From NCBI GenBank assembly GCA_950295325.1, contig OX485809.1, positions 27,776,001 through 27,840,000 on the forward strand: a stretch of DNA of 64,000 nt. The letters run 5' to 3'. Positions 1-12,541 of this stretch are shown in pieces. Made by a program: the position numbers and the translations under genes. The notes below the pieces were generated by a model. The model saw only the letters and a list, made by a program, of their open reading frames with translations. It was not told the origin of the DNA and did no database searches. Within the stretch, counting starts at the first letter, position 1; every line of letters begins with the position of its first letter. The DNA comes from Polytrichum commune (Eukaryota > Streptophyta > Polytrichopsida > Polytrichales > Polytrichaceae).

Positions 1-964
1 AAATGTTGGATGCAACTGCATGGAACAAGGGCGAGTCAACAAAAACAAAATCAACACCATCTCTGTAACTATGGAAGTAACCAACCTCCATATCCTGCCA
101 CATCCGCCAACAACGAATTAATAAATCAACTTGCAAGAAAAAAAAGCAGCAAACTGAACCCTTCCAAATTAAGAAAACCACTAGAAACCCTGACCAATTT
201 TCAGACCACATTTTCTCACTTTCTTATCAGGTTATGGCTAAGACAACATATATCACAAGCAATAGGTGATTGAATCATCAGCAAAGGTCACTATTACAAT
301 GAAGGATCTTCCACTTAGAATCAAACAAACTTCTAAAAGTTAGGACTTCCACAAGCAAGTAGATTCTTGTAAATTTTTGCTATACTACAAAGAATTTCAG
401 AACCACCCCTGCTCACCCTGATGGCTAGAATCTAATCTGAAGTAGCTGCAAAGAAAGAAAAGAAAAAAAAGATGACTACAATGTTGCCACCAGCATGCAT
501 TACAGTGTTGCTTCATTTTTGAGTTGGTCTAAGTCTATATGTGATCCCAAAACAAGCATGACAAAAACTAGAGCCCCCAAAAGACTGTTGCTTCCTTTCC
601 AAGGTTAACACCTTGAACAGGCGCAAACAAGCCAACCGGCCCCTATCTCCCCCAAGGGCAAGCCCCTACGTTCCCACATGGTCAGTCAATAATTTCCAGT
701 TCACCCAGATACCCCCACTATGATTGGGTGGACCACAGGCAGTAGGGTGCACCAGAAATCAAGTGCTTTGAAGGTCACCCATCCAAGTATTATACTGTCC
801 TTATGCAGCTTAACCTTAGAGTTCCCATAGGATCCAGGTTGAGGCCTTGGGTTTAAGCCACCCTATAACTGGCTGCAATCTCAATCTCAGAGGCAATTCG
901 AAGCATTAAGTGACCAAAATTATTGATAAGGACACATTTATTGTCCAAGAGGTAGTGGACAAAC
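1..964 (-). other. Intron sequence downstream of starch synthase exon 4
   Basis: Exon 4 ends at 965 with a GT donor, so this stretch is intronic up to the window edge. Apart from the 5S-like sequence at 745-862, I see no exon. The next expected starch synthase motif (the FHAYIDGVDFVF-type block) was not found in any minus-strand frame here. Confidence 0.5.
745..862 (-). pseudogene. 5S rRNA-derived sequence in the intron after starch synthase exon 4
   Basis: Read on the minus strand, the stretch follows plant 5S rRNA from its 5' part (GGATCC-ATGGGAACTC) through the box A region (GGTTAAGC) to a box C identical to the 5S internal promoter core (GGATGGGTGACC). It then continues to a 3' end resembling the 5S tail (GGTGCACCC). 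The 5' third is diverged, so a working ribosomal 5S gene is unlikely. It lies in the same orientation as the host gene. It could be a single retroposed 5S copy, a 5S-headed SINE, or a regulatory 5S mimic like the one in plant TFIIIA genes. The sequence alone does not choose between these. Confidence 0.7.
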
Positions 965-3900
965 CTGTCCAGAAACATTGTAAATCCGCCGAACACCTGT
1001 TTCCCAAGCCTCTTCATAGTTGCTGTATCGGGGTGCCACAACCTGCATTCAGATGAAAATTAAACTCAAAACAGCAAAAGAAAACCAGCCACTTAGATCC
1101 TCAACCAACTGGGTGTCATCCTGAAACAGGTGACTTTTAATAGCCCTATCCCAATATTGGCAAATGCTCTCATGCTCACAATATAAATCGCAATAGAGAC
1201 TTGCAATACTGTAATTTGCCAAGGTGGTGAATGATGTACCATGACACGATGTCCTCGTCGTGCCAATGCCTTTGGCAACGCTCCAACCACATCACCAAGA
1301 CCCCCTTCAGCAAACAGAAAGAAGTAGAATATATTAAGTACCATTGTAGAAAGAGGAACGCAAGTCTTTTGTTAAAATAAGGTAAGCAGGCTAATTTGTT
1401 TACATATCTTGATCAGACACCTATATTTGAGTGGTGCTTCGTGAGGTGCAGATCCAAAGGCCGAGTCCCAAGTCCCACTCACGTTAGCAAGCCTCAACAT
1501 GGAGGCAAGTTCCAACTTTTGAGCCTCAAGACACCATTAAAATATGCTCAGTTATCCTTAAAGTTGGATCTTAATTATTTTATAAAAATATATTTGAAGG
1601 ACTTGTGTTGAGAGTTGGGTCTAGCTTTTGCTCAACCCAACTCTCAACACAAGTCCCAAGCCCCACCTCCAAAAAGTGTTGCCGTGTAGGCATCCATGTC
1701 ATACTTGGGACCCCGTGTGAAGTGGTATTCCATGCTCTCAATAGATTTGTTCTTAGGGCTGAGGTTGCACAGATTGACCTCAAGTGACTTGAGACCTAGG
1801 ACTTGGGACCCATGTGAACCCGCCCTAAGAACAAACACCAAAAAGACTTGTGTTTTAAAGAGATCGGACTCAACGCTCAAAATTTGCAAAACATTCTAGA
1901 CTCAATAGTCAACATAATTGAGGACCTATGTGGCCTTCTCATGGCTCACTGTCAGTGAACTTCGATGATTCGTAACAATTTGAGATTTGCTCCCAAACTA
2001 TCTGGAATTGATCCTGGCTTTTTAATATACATTTGCAGACACACATGAATATCAACCTCGAAAATCCTAGCATAAGGTAGAAAAATAACAAAAAGTTACC
2101 AAATGAGACCGATCTACCTTAAGATATTTTGAAAATGATGTTGATAAGCATCATATAAAAAAGAGGAACACCATATATATTTTATGACAGCATATTATGC
2201 TTTCCATCAAGGACCACCCTCAGTCAAAGAACTAACCTGTTTTGGACCATGGAGCACATTCGGATGCAACAACGATGACGTTCATCACATGCTTAGCCAA
2301 AGGGGGTGGCTTGTTTTCGACTGTTGTTGCATTCACTGCATCATTGCCAGCCTGTGCTTTTTCTTTTTTAAGCTCGGCTGCAGGACCTCTGATGCCCTCA
2401 CGGCTGTGAGCACTGTGAAAAGCTCGATTACTTTCTGTTGTTGTAGGGGTTGGTGGTGTCGGCGAATCATATGAAGGTGGAGAATATGGCTTGACAGCCC
2501 CACGCTCTTGTCGTGGGGTTTTTTTGGGGGGCGGAGGTGGCGGTGACGACCAAGCTGTTGCCAGTGCCCTTCCAGACAGAGAAGTGGGCGATTGCGCATT
2601 GTCTGCGACAACCTCAGCTGTCATTTGATTTTGTGAAGAGACTCTTTGTGGTTCACTACTTGGAACTTCAGCACTCCTTGCATACAGTTCCTGCCGTTGC
2701 TGTGTTGCAAAAATCAGCAAAGTTTTATAAATACCGCATGCAGTTTGACCAAACCCGCTCAAATAGCAGAGACAAGCCAATTAACAAACCAGGAATCTTT
2801 CTATTAAATGTATGCACAGATGTGGCTGCAGACATTTAAGACAAGGTGTTCATTCATGTTGTGTGATAATACAGATGACTACTAACTTAACAGAGTGAAA
2901 ACCTTTTGACAGTCACAGAACACCTATCAGACCACCGCCTCATACTACTTCATATTGCCTCTATTGTCCCTAGCAAATTAGATGTGAGTTAAGCACCTAC
3001 CTATAGAATGCATTGGTCAACAAATTTATACTAATAAGGCTATGATGCTACAAGGATGCATACAAATTTGTCACAGGACATGACCAAACCACAAGAATTG
3101 CAGAGACAAGTGAATTAACAAACCAGGATTTATTTAGAACAATTACTGCATGGATATGGTTGAAGAAATTAAAAGATTGTTTTCATTCATGTCATGTAGA
3201 AATACAAATGGGTATTAATTTAAGACAATGAGAACTTTTGTCAATAAGACAATTGACAGTCACAAAGTTACCTTACACTACTACTGCATATTGCCTCAAA
3301 TGTATATTCCCTAGCAAATAATACATATATATGTGTTGAGCAATTGGCGGGGTTTGGGGGGAGGGGGGGTACCTGAGCTGCTTGCTCGAAGCTCTGGTTG
3401 GGTGTCACATTGCTCTCTCCATCATACTGGCACGCCCATACAGACACAGAAGCTCAATCGCCAATGCAGGTTTAATATAATTCCATCCTAGGCCTCACCA
3501 TCTCACATCTCCCAAAGATGCTGGACTGTGAGGACCTTGCACTACATTAGAAAAGAAAAAAGAAAAAAGAAAACAGACTAGAATGTGCAGATCATCACAT
3601 CCTAAAGCTCTATCACATTCACCCCGAGCTCAAATGAACTGGCATTAATGAACCAGCAGCTGATATGTTCCAGCTTATGCAGTGACACCTGATTGCAATC
3701 AAAATTTGGGTTACCATTATCAGAACCCCACATCCAGATTTATGCCCCAACTAGTTACACTGCGGGCTTATGCCAAAAAACCAAAGACTTCGTTATTTAC
3801 ATCCAAGAAGCTCTGAACAACAATGCATTTCCATGATCAACTACTGCAGCTCTCTGAAGACAAAATTGAAAACTGGTCCAGGAAAGATCCAGGAATGCTA

Positions 3901-4774
3901 CGGCAATGCACAATGCACCAAAGTTGGCTCTCACCCTGCCTTTACCTGATCAACCAATAATGACCCCATCCTAAAAGCTCTCACATTGACCCCAAATGAA
4001 CTGACATCAGATCCCAACACATGGCATGTTCCAGCTTCTGTTACCATCATCATAGCGCCACATCCACATTTATGTCGCAACTAGTCACAGTGCAGGCTTA
4101 TATGCCAGAAAACCAAAGAGCTTAGCGACTTGCATCCAAGAAGCTCTGTACAACAAAGTACTTCAGTGACCAAATACTGCAGCTTTCGGATGAATAGATT
4201 GAAAAGATCCAATTCTTCCAGTCATGCGCAATTCACCAAAAATGATTTCATCCTAAATGCTCTCACATTGACCCCAAATGAACTGACATTAGATCCCAAC
4301 ATATGACATGTTCCAGATTCTGCTACCAACATCATAGCCCCACATCCACATTTATGACCCAACTAGTCGCAGTGCAGGCTTATGCCAGGAAACCAAAAAG
4401 CGTAGCGATTTGCATCCAAGAAGCTCTGTACCAAAAAGTACTTCAATGACCAAACACTGCAGCTTGCGGATGAATAGATTTGAAAAGATCCAATTCTTCC
4501 ACAGTAATGCACAATTGACCACCAAAAGTTGGCCCTCACTCTGCCCTGCCCTTACCTGATCAACCAAATTCTTCTGTATTGCAAGGGTCTTCACCACCAC
4601 CGCTCTGTCTGTCCGCCTCAAAACTTCTTTCCGAACCTTGGGGTTACTCCCAACCCTTGCATTCCTCAACTCCCCCAGACCGCAATGCCGCACAGCAAAC
4701 CCGGACACAGGAGCCGGAACCAGGCCTTGCCACGCGCAGGACGCCGCAGAGGGCGTCCCCACGCCTCGCAGCAT
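965..4774 (-). CDS. Soluble starch synthase (SSII-like), 5' exons 1-4, partial
   Basis: ADP-glucose:glucan glucosyltransferase (GT5) of the plastid, extending alpha-1,4 glucan chains. Four exons join in frame at GT-AG sites: 4774-4556, 2699-2237, 1304-1240 and 1042-965. Their phases agree at every junction (0, 1, 0). Exon 1 (73 aa) is rich in Ala, Ser, Val and Arg with few acidic residues, as in a chloroplast transit peptide. Exon 2 has a proline-rich linker ([12 protein letters not shown]) and ends with [12 protein letters not shown]. Exon 3 completes the family signature [24 protein letters not shown], here read across the junction in two parts. Exon 4 reads [19 protein letters not shown]. 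These are the N-terminal GT5 ADP-glucose-binding motifs. The Pro-rich N-terminus and motif wording favour SSII over GBSS, which is an inference. Later exons were not found in 1-964 and must lie off the left edge. The ATG at 4774 is the first in the open frame; a TATA-like stretch lies only ~35 bases upstream, so the true 5' end is uncertain. Confidence 0.88.
1599..1656. repeat. Perfect 22-bp inverted repeat (hairpin) in starch synthase intron
   Basis: Arms 1599-1620 and 1635-1656 are exact reverse complements (GGACTTGTGTTGAGAGTTGG...), with a 14-base loop. The hairpin lies inside an insertion-like block (about 1450-1837) in the intron between exons 2 and 3. Sequence on both sides of that block matches a repeat seen uninterrupted at about 13190-13310, so the block is probably a small inserted element. 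Confidence 0.6.
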
Positions 4775-5310
4775 CGCGACCGCACCGCAATATAATAGAG
4801 CAAAATATATTCCACAAACGCACCCCGAAATTCAACCACACACCTCCCCGGAACCCACAAACCTCCCACCAGACACAACCTTGAGATAAACGCAACTTGG
4901 TAGAGAGCGTAATTGAGCTTGTGGGTTGGCGCCCGCTGGGGAGCAGAGAGATCGGTGGCGGAGGGCGAGACGGCTATGGCGGACGATGGGCGGAGTGGCT
5001 ATGGCGGCTATGGCGGAGAGCGGCTATGGCGATTCTGCAACCCGTGCGTGGGCTAAGCAACAAGACTAATAACTTAGGCACACAAGGCCAGGGCCGCAGG
5101 CAGGCAGGCAGGCAGGCACGAAGGGAGGGGGAGGGGGAGGGGAGGGGAGGGGGTTTCATCATGGCGATGCTCTCCATGCTTTTGTCCTCCATTCATTCTT
5201 TTTTCTTTCTTTTTCTATTCTTCGCTTTCTTTGGTTGGTTGGTTGGCCAAGTTGGGGGAGGGAGAGGGAGAGGGAGAGGGGGGGGGGAGGGGGCCTAAGT
5301 TGAATGTCGA
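4775..5310 (-). promoter_or_regulatory. 5' flank of starch synthase with purine-rich G-tracts
   Basis: This is the sequence directly upstream of the starch synthase start codon. A TATA-like run lies near 4805-4812 on the minus strand. Two dense G-tracts on the plus strand (5121-5153 and 5254-5293) consist of repeated GGGA/GGGGGA units, with a (GGCA)n run just before the first. Such runs can form G-quadruplexes. An ORF across this stretch (4897-5298) is a by-product of the purine repeats. The promoter role is inferred from position only. Confidence 0.35.
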
Positions 5311-5935
5311 GAGCCTTCGGGGATGGAGGCATGCTTTGCATGGGCTAAGCATTTTTTTTACTCCGTTGATGATCATCTTCGGGCATCCTATGATGGTTGA
5401 GCGAATTAATTTTAATCTATGTCCTTTAAAGGTCCAAGCTTGGTCCAAGAGACTCCATCTGGGTTCAAAGATGTCATATGGAGGGGTCACAATGTTTATT
5501 GACAATATTTGGGTCTTGCTCATTCAAATATCAAAGTCTTCGGGGATGGAGGCGTGCTTTGCATGGGCTAAGCCTTTTTGTTTACTCCGTTGATGATCGT
5601 CATCGGACATCCTATGATGGTGTGGCGAATTAACTCTAACCTACGACCTTTAAAGGTCCAAGCTCAGTCCAAGAGACCCTATCCGGGTTCAAAGATGTCA
5701 TATGGAGGGGTTACAATGCTTATTGACAACATTTGGGTCTTGCCCATCCATATATCAGAGCCTTCGGGGGATGGGGGCGTGCTTTGCATGGGCTAAGCCT
5801 TTTTGTTTACTCCGTTGATGATCGTCGTTGGGCATCCTATGATGGTTAAGCAAATTAACTCTAACCTATGATCTCTAAAATGTCAAAGGGCCCCTATGTA
5901 TCCGGGTTTAAAGATGTTGCATGGACAGGTTAACA
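5311..5935. repeat. Tandem repeat, period ~223 bp, about 2.7 copies
   Basis: The phrase CTTCGGGGATGGAGGC recurs at about 5315, 5538 and 5762, and each occurrence is followed by the same text (TGCTTTGCATGGGCTAAGC, then CTCCGTTGATGATC). Copies differ by scattered substitutions, and the last decays after about 5900. Open frames crossing the copies do not resemble a known protein. Confidence 0.8.
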
Positions 5936-8900
5936 TCCTTATTGATAGTTTTTGTTAAAAAATGTCAAAAGCAACCCTTTCAAGATTAGCATGTTCTTGA
6001 AATGCATTATTCCAATTGGAGCATAAGTATATGTCAACTGAATTATTGCAAGAAGATATGATATTGTATATATGACCTAGGTTCAAATATATACCACATG
6101 TATCTAATCATCATTACCATGTATTGTTTGTTCCTATGTTTTTTTTATAATAGGTTGTGTTGAATATTGATTCAATATGATAGACCAATTATGTTTTTCT
6201 TCTCAATAGTTGTCGAGGTTTCAAACAAAACATCACAAACTATCCCATATTGACATACCCTTGGTCTTCTAAAGGTTAAGGCATGGATCCTTGAAGGCAT
6301 GTGAACCTAATATGGACATTGATTGTAAAGTGGTTCAATATTGTTTAGTTTGTCTTTTGTCTTTTCATTCTAGAACACAAATCTATAATTAATTTAAAAT
6401 AAAAAGTAAATGAGAGAACTGTATAAGCTATGCTCACATACTTACCAAAAAAAATTATTGATATTGATGATCATAATCCCCTCACATCATTTACTTGGGC
6501 CATGGCAATGAACAAGGGGTTGTGCATTGGCACCTCAAAAATCGGGCTCACCTAAATTTGTGTGACTATCTTTTCCTTCAAACCAAAGCCATGTAGTTTT
6601 TTTCCCAACTTGTTTTTGGGCAGTACTCTACGCAAGGTTGCAATTTTTTGGGGGTTGGGAGGGGGGGGCAATGATTTAGCCCAAAAAATGCCTCTTGAAA
6701 CCACAAAGGCCAACGTGTTTGTAACCACGGACATGTATGCCATGCTCCCTTTCATGTGATGATGCACTTGTGGTTTCGGAGCGACAGATATCCCCATTGG
6801 TTACAATGATCCACATGGTTACAACGGCACTCACATTGGTACGGGACCCCTAGTTACATGAGCACCCTGAAATTACACACCATTCTTTTGGATAAGTGTT
6901 GAGGATTTGGTTACAAAGCTTAGGGGCAATTAATGTAGCATGATTGTACATAATGGGCGATGTAGATGATTACAACTGTGGGAGTGTGAATTATATGGTT
7001 ACGTGCAATCGGAGGGGAATACCATCACACTAACATAATTCAAGGTTACAACTGTGGGAATGTGAATTATATGATTATTTGCAATCGGAGGGGATTACCA
7101 TCACATTAACATAATTCAAGGTTACAAATGTATGAACGAAAGTAAACAATTTTTGGGATATTTGCATGACCCCATTAAGTGTGTGACGTAGTTACACATT
7201 CCCATATACATACATCATAGACGGCACTTGGTAGGTTGTAGGCCTTGCCAAAGGCTTGAACTGTCTTCCCTCTCTAGGTTGTTATAAGGTTTCTAATTTC
7301 TTCGATGCTTCGCATAGAAACGTCATTGCCATGTATACGATGGATTGCCTCTTATTGCAGTGTGTCAAAGGTGTGGTTGCAAACTGTATGGGCCGAAGGT
7401 ATGATTGCAATGGCCTTGAGCATTACTACTTGTAGGGGCATCCAAAGAGGGCTTCATTTACAAAGACATTTGTGTTTGAGAACACAAGGCAATGAAGATT
7501 GTGATGAAAGAGGCAATGGAGTGTTGAAATCATTTGTAACTAGAGTATGAGAAGGATGCATGGTGAAGGCAAATAAATTGCAACCATACAACAAATGAGT
7601 ACTTCACCTTTTTCTCTAATGTGCCTTACGTGCACATGGTCATTTATTCTTTTGCCTTATGTGTTTATTTGGTGCATGTTGGGTGATTTCAAAGCTTGTT
7701 TGCCGTTGTCGGTTTTGCTTTGGTGCTTTCGTTAATTGGTTGTCAATTGTTTGGTGCTTTGGGTGGTTCCGACCAAAGCACGATCCTATTGGCCATTCTT
7801 CCGCAATCATGCGCACCCAAAGCCACTGCAAAACTAGCACGTATAATGCACATCCAAAACATTTATTTTCATTATGTTTGGTGAACAAGTTGTTTTGAGC
7901 CGAAGTTTCACGTCACTTATATTCTATACATTCTTGTGATGGAATTTTAGTTAAGAGTTCATAGTTCAATCCCCATTTAATTCTATTTTCATCTAATTTG
8001 TTCAATTTGTCTTCTTTGCATTGCAATGAGGTCTAATTTTTTTGGAAAACCCATAACCACTTAATAGTGTGCTATTTGATCGCTCAAACTTGAAGCAAAA
8101 GAATAAGCAAAGGTCATGCATGAGGGGATTACAAAATGACCTCCTCGAGCATCCGAGTAGACTAAAGAAGTCGAGGATTTTTCTTCTAACAACGAGGATG
8201 TATTCAAAGTCGCGCCAAAGAAGAGGAAGACTACCACGTCTAGAGGGCATGGTAGTGGGCAAGTATTTGAAATGCAAGGAATTTAGTCATACCTATATGC
8301 ATTGAAATACATTGACAACTGTGTTTTGTAGCATGCATAGGTGGAGTGGCAATTGTACACCATTTCGGCGATGTAGGTGGTGTTGATTTATGTTTTTGTT
8401 GATGAGCTCGTTGTAAACAAATGTTGATGTGGTCATGATCATTCATTTATTCCATGACTAAGACTATTAGGACCAAGGAAGTTGACGTTACATATGTGAA
8501 TGCGTAACTTGCAATCATGGCCCAAATAAAGGAGGACCATAATGCAACAACGAAGAAGGAATGGAGGACATCAAGTGACCTTCAACAAAATATTGGTATA
8601 CCGTAAGATAGCGGCATGTAGTGACCACAACATCCAACAACATTGAGGAGCGACCGAGAAGGTAGACACCGCCTCTGCACCGCATATTTGACCCTCTCAA
8701 CAAATACATAGAAGGGTATACGAACAACATAACCGCCCCTTAAAACATGAGCCTGAAAGAAGAGCATTCATTAGGGAAACATTGGGTAGTTGGGGTCATG
8801 TGTGAGCATGGTGGCCAAGGATGTTCATGTTAGGAGGACCATTGGCATTTGTGTACAATCTTAGTGACATTAGGATGAACATAGTTACATTAGGATGTGT

Positions 8901-11142
8901 ACATAGCCTTTTAACCAAAAAGTCCCAAAGCAAATGAAGCATGGAGGACATTTTTGTGAGTTACAAACTTAGCTTTACATTTTGTGTGTCATTGGATTTA
9001 GGGTCACATCAATGTGGATGTAATTTTCATGACCAACCGTCCACTTGATTACAATGGACGCAACAGATGCACTTAGGTTTTGTAATGTTCATGTTATACA
9101 TAACCAACTCATGATATTATTAAGCAAACAAAGTAAAAAAAAATCAAGTTCCATTATAAAGTCAATATTGTAGCATTACAAACAACAAGAACATTGTAAT
9201 CATACAAACAAACACAAATTCTATTACCCATAATAATAAGCATATAACCAAAAAACAAACAAAATTGTTAACCACATTAGCAAGCACAATAATGTAAACC
9301 TACAAATAAACACATAATGGGGACCTTAATAACAAGCACGGTCCTATAACCATACAAACAAACACAAATTATGTAAACAATTAACAAACACACTATTGTA
9401 ACCATACATACAAACTCAATCTTATAATTGTACCAAGCACATTACTGCATAGCAACACTAGTAGTATTATAACCACACTCCAGTGTACATGGTAGAAAAA
9501 TTGTAAGGTTACATTATCGTGAATGGTTGAAACACGTGGTTTTTAAAAGTAACTTTTGGCTAGAACAAGTGGTCCCTAAAGTTACATGATTACAAAGAAG
9601 CATATAGATCGAAACTAGAAAGTGTAACCATTAGTTATGGAAGGGCATAACTATGCATTGCTTCATATACATGTGAGCATACCCTATTTGGAAAATAACA
9701 TATTCTTGCAAAGCTTTTGTATGATATAGTTGCTATGGCTACAACCGACCTTGAGTCCATGAAATTTCTTTTCCATCTCAAACTCATACCCAATTCATTT
9801 CCATTTGAAGAACTCCAACAAATCATGTCAGGGATAACCGTGCTTGAAATTTGTTCCTGATGGTAGTTTAACCTCTATTGTAATATTCAACTCAACATTC
9901 TAGTATGTATATGGTAGGATGTAATTACTGCATACAAGTGTAAAACAAACTTGTGGCAACATTAGCCAGTTTGAAATCTATTTATTTTGGTCAACTTGAC
10001 ATTAGATTTCGCCTCAAACTTCCAAATCGATCTAGTGAATTGATCACATTCAAGATTATATAACCACAAACCTAAGAAGGGGGGCGGGGGTTACAAACAT
10101 GAATGGATGAGATATATGCTTGTATGCAACAAATCTCTCTTGATTTGGCAAAGACTTTAATGTTAGCGAGATTGACTTCAAGCAAGGCCCTATGAAATTT
10201 CAAGAGATCATGAGTGATTTCAATTTACAACCTTGTGACACCAATTTGTATGTCATGCCACTAGATGATCCACCTTGGAGTTGGACATGCTTACAATCCA
10301 TTGTCTTGTTAAAGATCCGTACATGCTTGAAATGTTTGCATATAATAAAAGCTTAATGTCAATAAGTTTCCATTAGGGTCTGAGTCCATGAAAGTTAGGG
10401 TCCAGAACACCCATGCATGGATCTTACTTTTGAAACTGAAATTATACTCAAGCTTGAAGATTGGTTTCTCAAATTGAGAGGAGTGGTTTATTGAGTTAAG
10501 GTAGACAAATTTTGGTGGGAAAGCAATGTTGTGACATTAGTGTTGCATTATATAGATGCATGCTTACTTTGGACTCAACCCTAATGTGAATTCCTTGGGT
10601 CCACGTTTTTATTTTCTACCAATAGAATTATTCATATTTGGAGTTTGTTGGTCTTGATCCCTATTGTAAAAGCCATTTTACACATGTGACCAAGGGATGT
10701 GAGAAAATAATGAGTTGTAATTTCTCACGGTCACCCTTGTCAATACAAAGCCATGAACACGAGAAATCTAAATCATTTCACAAAAGTCTTGTTAATGGGG
10801 CATGTGTAAAGTGGACTTAGGCTAGGATGTAGAGTTTTTAACATAAATCAAAACAATTACAATAAATCATGTACACTATATTTCAAACCAAAAACAAGCA
10901 TAATAGGTTGAAAATAGATTTCTCGACATGGCCGCCTTCATATGGTTGGGTTTTCTTGCCGTGAAATCAGGGTGAGCATCAAACACTACTCATGTCAATT
11001 TCTCATTCAATTTTCGACATGACTGTTCTTATTTTTCATTTTGTATAAAACAAAGTGAGAGCGCCATTGATTCTCAACCAATGAAAGAATTCACAAAGTG
11101 GTGGTCACAGTCCGTGGTCACTAGGTAGTGTAAACATGCCCA
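5936..11142. other. AT-rich sequence without recognisable genes
   Basis: Besides the 76-bp duplication there is a degenerate tract at about 9120-9440 built from AACCATACAAACAAACACAA-like words, and GTTAC-rich stretches near 6780-7200 and 8860-9600. Short open frames (60-91 codons) show no family motifs or consistent splice structure. I call no gene here. Confidence 0.5.
6968..7127. repeat. 76-bp tandem duplication in a GTTAC-rich tract
   Basis: Two units start at 6968 and 7044, and a third partial one starts at 7120, giving a period of 76. Each begins with a GATTACAACTGTGGG-like phrase and ends ACATAATTCAA. The surrounding 6.78-7.2 kb repeats the words GTTAC and GGTTACA unusually often. Confidence 0.75.
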
Positions 11143-11350
11143 ATGAATGGGGGGAACCGACCGCTAGTTACAAACGAACGGTCGAGTTTGAGAAATAACC
11201 AATTGAAGTTCACGACTTTTGGAAAATTGCCGATGACTTTAGAGGAATCTATGGAATTTACCAAAAATCAATAAAGGAAGACCAAAAGATCACAACATGT
11301 AACCCGTTGGAATCGGGAACACATGGGATGGATTTTGACCGATTATGCCT
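11143..11350 (+). mobile_element. Mutator-like MITE, degenerate copy
   Basis: The same ~225-bp family as the well-bounded copy at 12000-12224. Shared landmarks in order are TAGTTACAAACGAACGGT, GAGTTTGAGAAATAACC, TTTAGAGGAAT, AACATGTAACC and TTATGCC. The ends are worn and no target duplication is visible. Coordinates are approximate. Confidence 0.55.
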
Positions 11351-11999
11351 AGAAATTCCCATGGACATCGAACATGCCCTAAACTCACCCTTTTGAAAGC
11401 TAGAACCACACCATGACTAGATGCTACACGAGGAAGATGCTTGGTGAGGGAGGGATTGATCCACTTGAGGTGTGGTACATAGGCCCACAAAAAGGGGGAT
11501 GTGTGTTGCTTTCCATTGGCCCGCGACCCGAGTACTAGCATGAGGTATCTCCTAGACCACCGTGTGCCTCTCTATGGCCGGCTTGATAAGTCCGGGGTCT
11601 TGCAAAAGGTCGAATGGGCTTGCGAGTGTTGATTTTTTGATGAACAATACACTTTGTCGTGAAGTCCCTCAAAGAGCCATGAAACCGTGGGTTCGATCCT
11701 CCTTTGGGAAACCTTCCTACGAGGAGCTCATTAGCTCGTCGTGTATCGGAGGCTATTTTTTAAAGTTGGGTGAATCTTGGGGGCTTTTAATTAATGTTAA
11801 AATGTTGAGAGGACAAGCTATCATGATTTCAAGGCTAGCATGGCCCATCTGTTCTTATACTGTACTAGGACAAGTTAGGAAGTCGGATTTTGATAGTTTT
11901 GACATCATCCGTTGGCATCTCCGGTTATAATAATGTGAGAAGTGGTGGGCGAGCATTTATTTCTCAACATAATCCCCAACAGTTTCATGGCTAGAACCA
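11351..11999. other. Unassigned stretch between MITE copies
   Basis: A 122-codon open frame (11562-11930, plus) has no recognisable motif and an unconvincing composition. A tRNA T-arm-like phrase (GGGTTCGATCC) occurs near 11690, without a foldable tRNA around it. Confidence 0.4.
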
Positions 12000-12224
12000 A
12001 TGATCGGGGAGAATCGGCAGTTAGTCACAAATGAACCGGTTGAGTTTGAGAAATAACCGGTTGAAGTTCAAGAGTGCATGAAAGTTACCGATCATTTTAG
12101 AGGAATTTACAGAATGAACCCCACTTTAATAAAGGAAAGCCAGAGGATGTCAACATGTAACCGGTTGGACTTGCAAACACCAAGATCTCAACTGATTATG
12201 CCCCGAAATCTCCCCGATCACTGA
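12000..12224 (+). mobile_element. Mutator-like MITE with perfect 9-bp target duplication
   Basis: A 225-bp non-autonomous element. Its ends carry the inverted sequence TGATCGGGGAGA / TCTCCCCGATCA. The 9-bp direct repeat CTAGAACCA flanks it on both sides (11991-11999 and 12225-12233), the target-duplication length typical of Mutator-like elements. This copy defines the family for the other copies in the window. Confidence 0.8.
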
Positions 12225-12541
12225 CTAGAACCAGACGAAAAGTTTGGTGTGATCGGGGCATGAGAAAACATCAACAAAAATCGGATTGAAGTGAAGATCT
12301 CAGCTTCTTTAATAGTCTCGGAAGTGCATGTAGGTTGAATACATAGCCCCCCCCCCTCCCCAAATAAGTTGAGTATTGAATGTAAAGTAGTTAATAAAAG
12401 TAGAAGATGTAGTCTAAACCAATCATGTTTAATTATGTTGTCGGTTCTCAGATCTAAATCAAGTCACAATCCGTTTAAATACAGGTGTCTGATTAAGAAA
12501 AGTGACAAAGTAACACCAACAACCTGTATGCCAAGTACTAA

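Noticed and set aside
853-1041. 62-codon minus-strand open frame
   Set aside because: It is the wrong frame over starch synthase exon 4 (1042-965) and the intron beyond it; the correct frame gives [13 protein letters not shown].
4897-5298. 133-codon plus-strand frame rich in Gly, Arg and Glu
   Set aside because: It is produced by the GGA/GGGA purine repeats upstream of the starch synthase and has no protein-like motif.
11650-11720. tRNA gene or tRNA-derived SINE
   Set aside because: Only a T-arm-like GGGTTCGATCC is present. No matching acceptor stem, D arm or convincing box A was found at the right distance.
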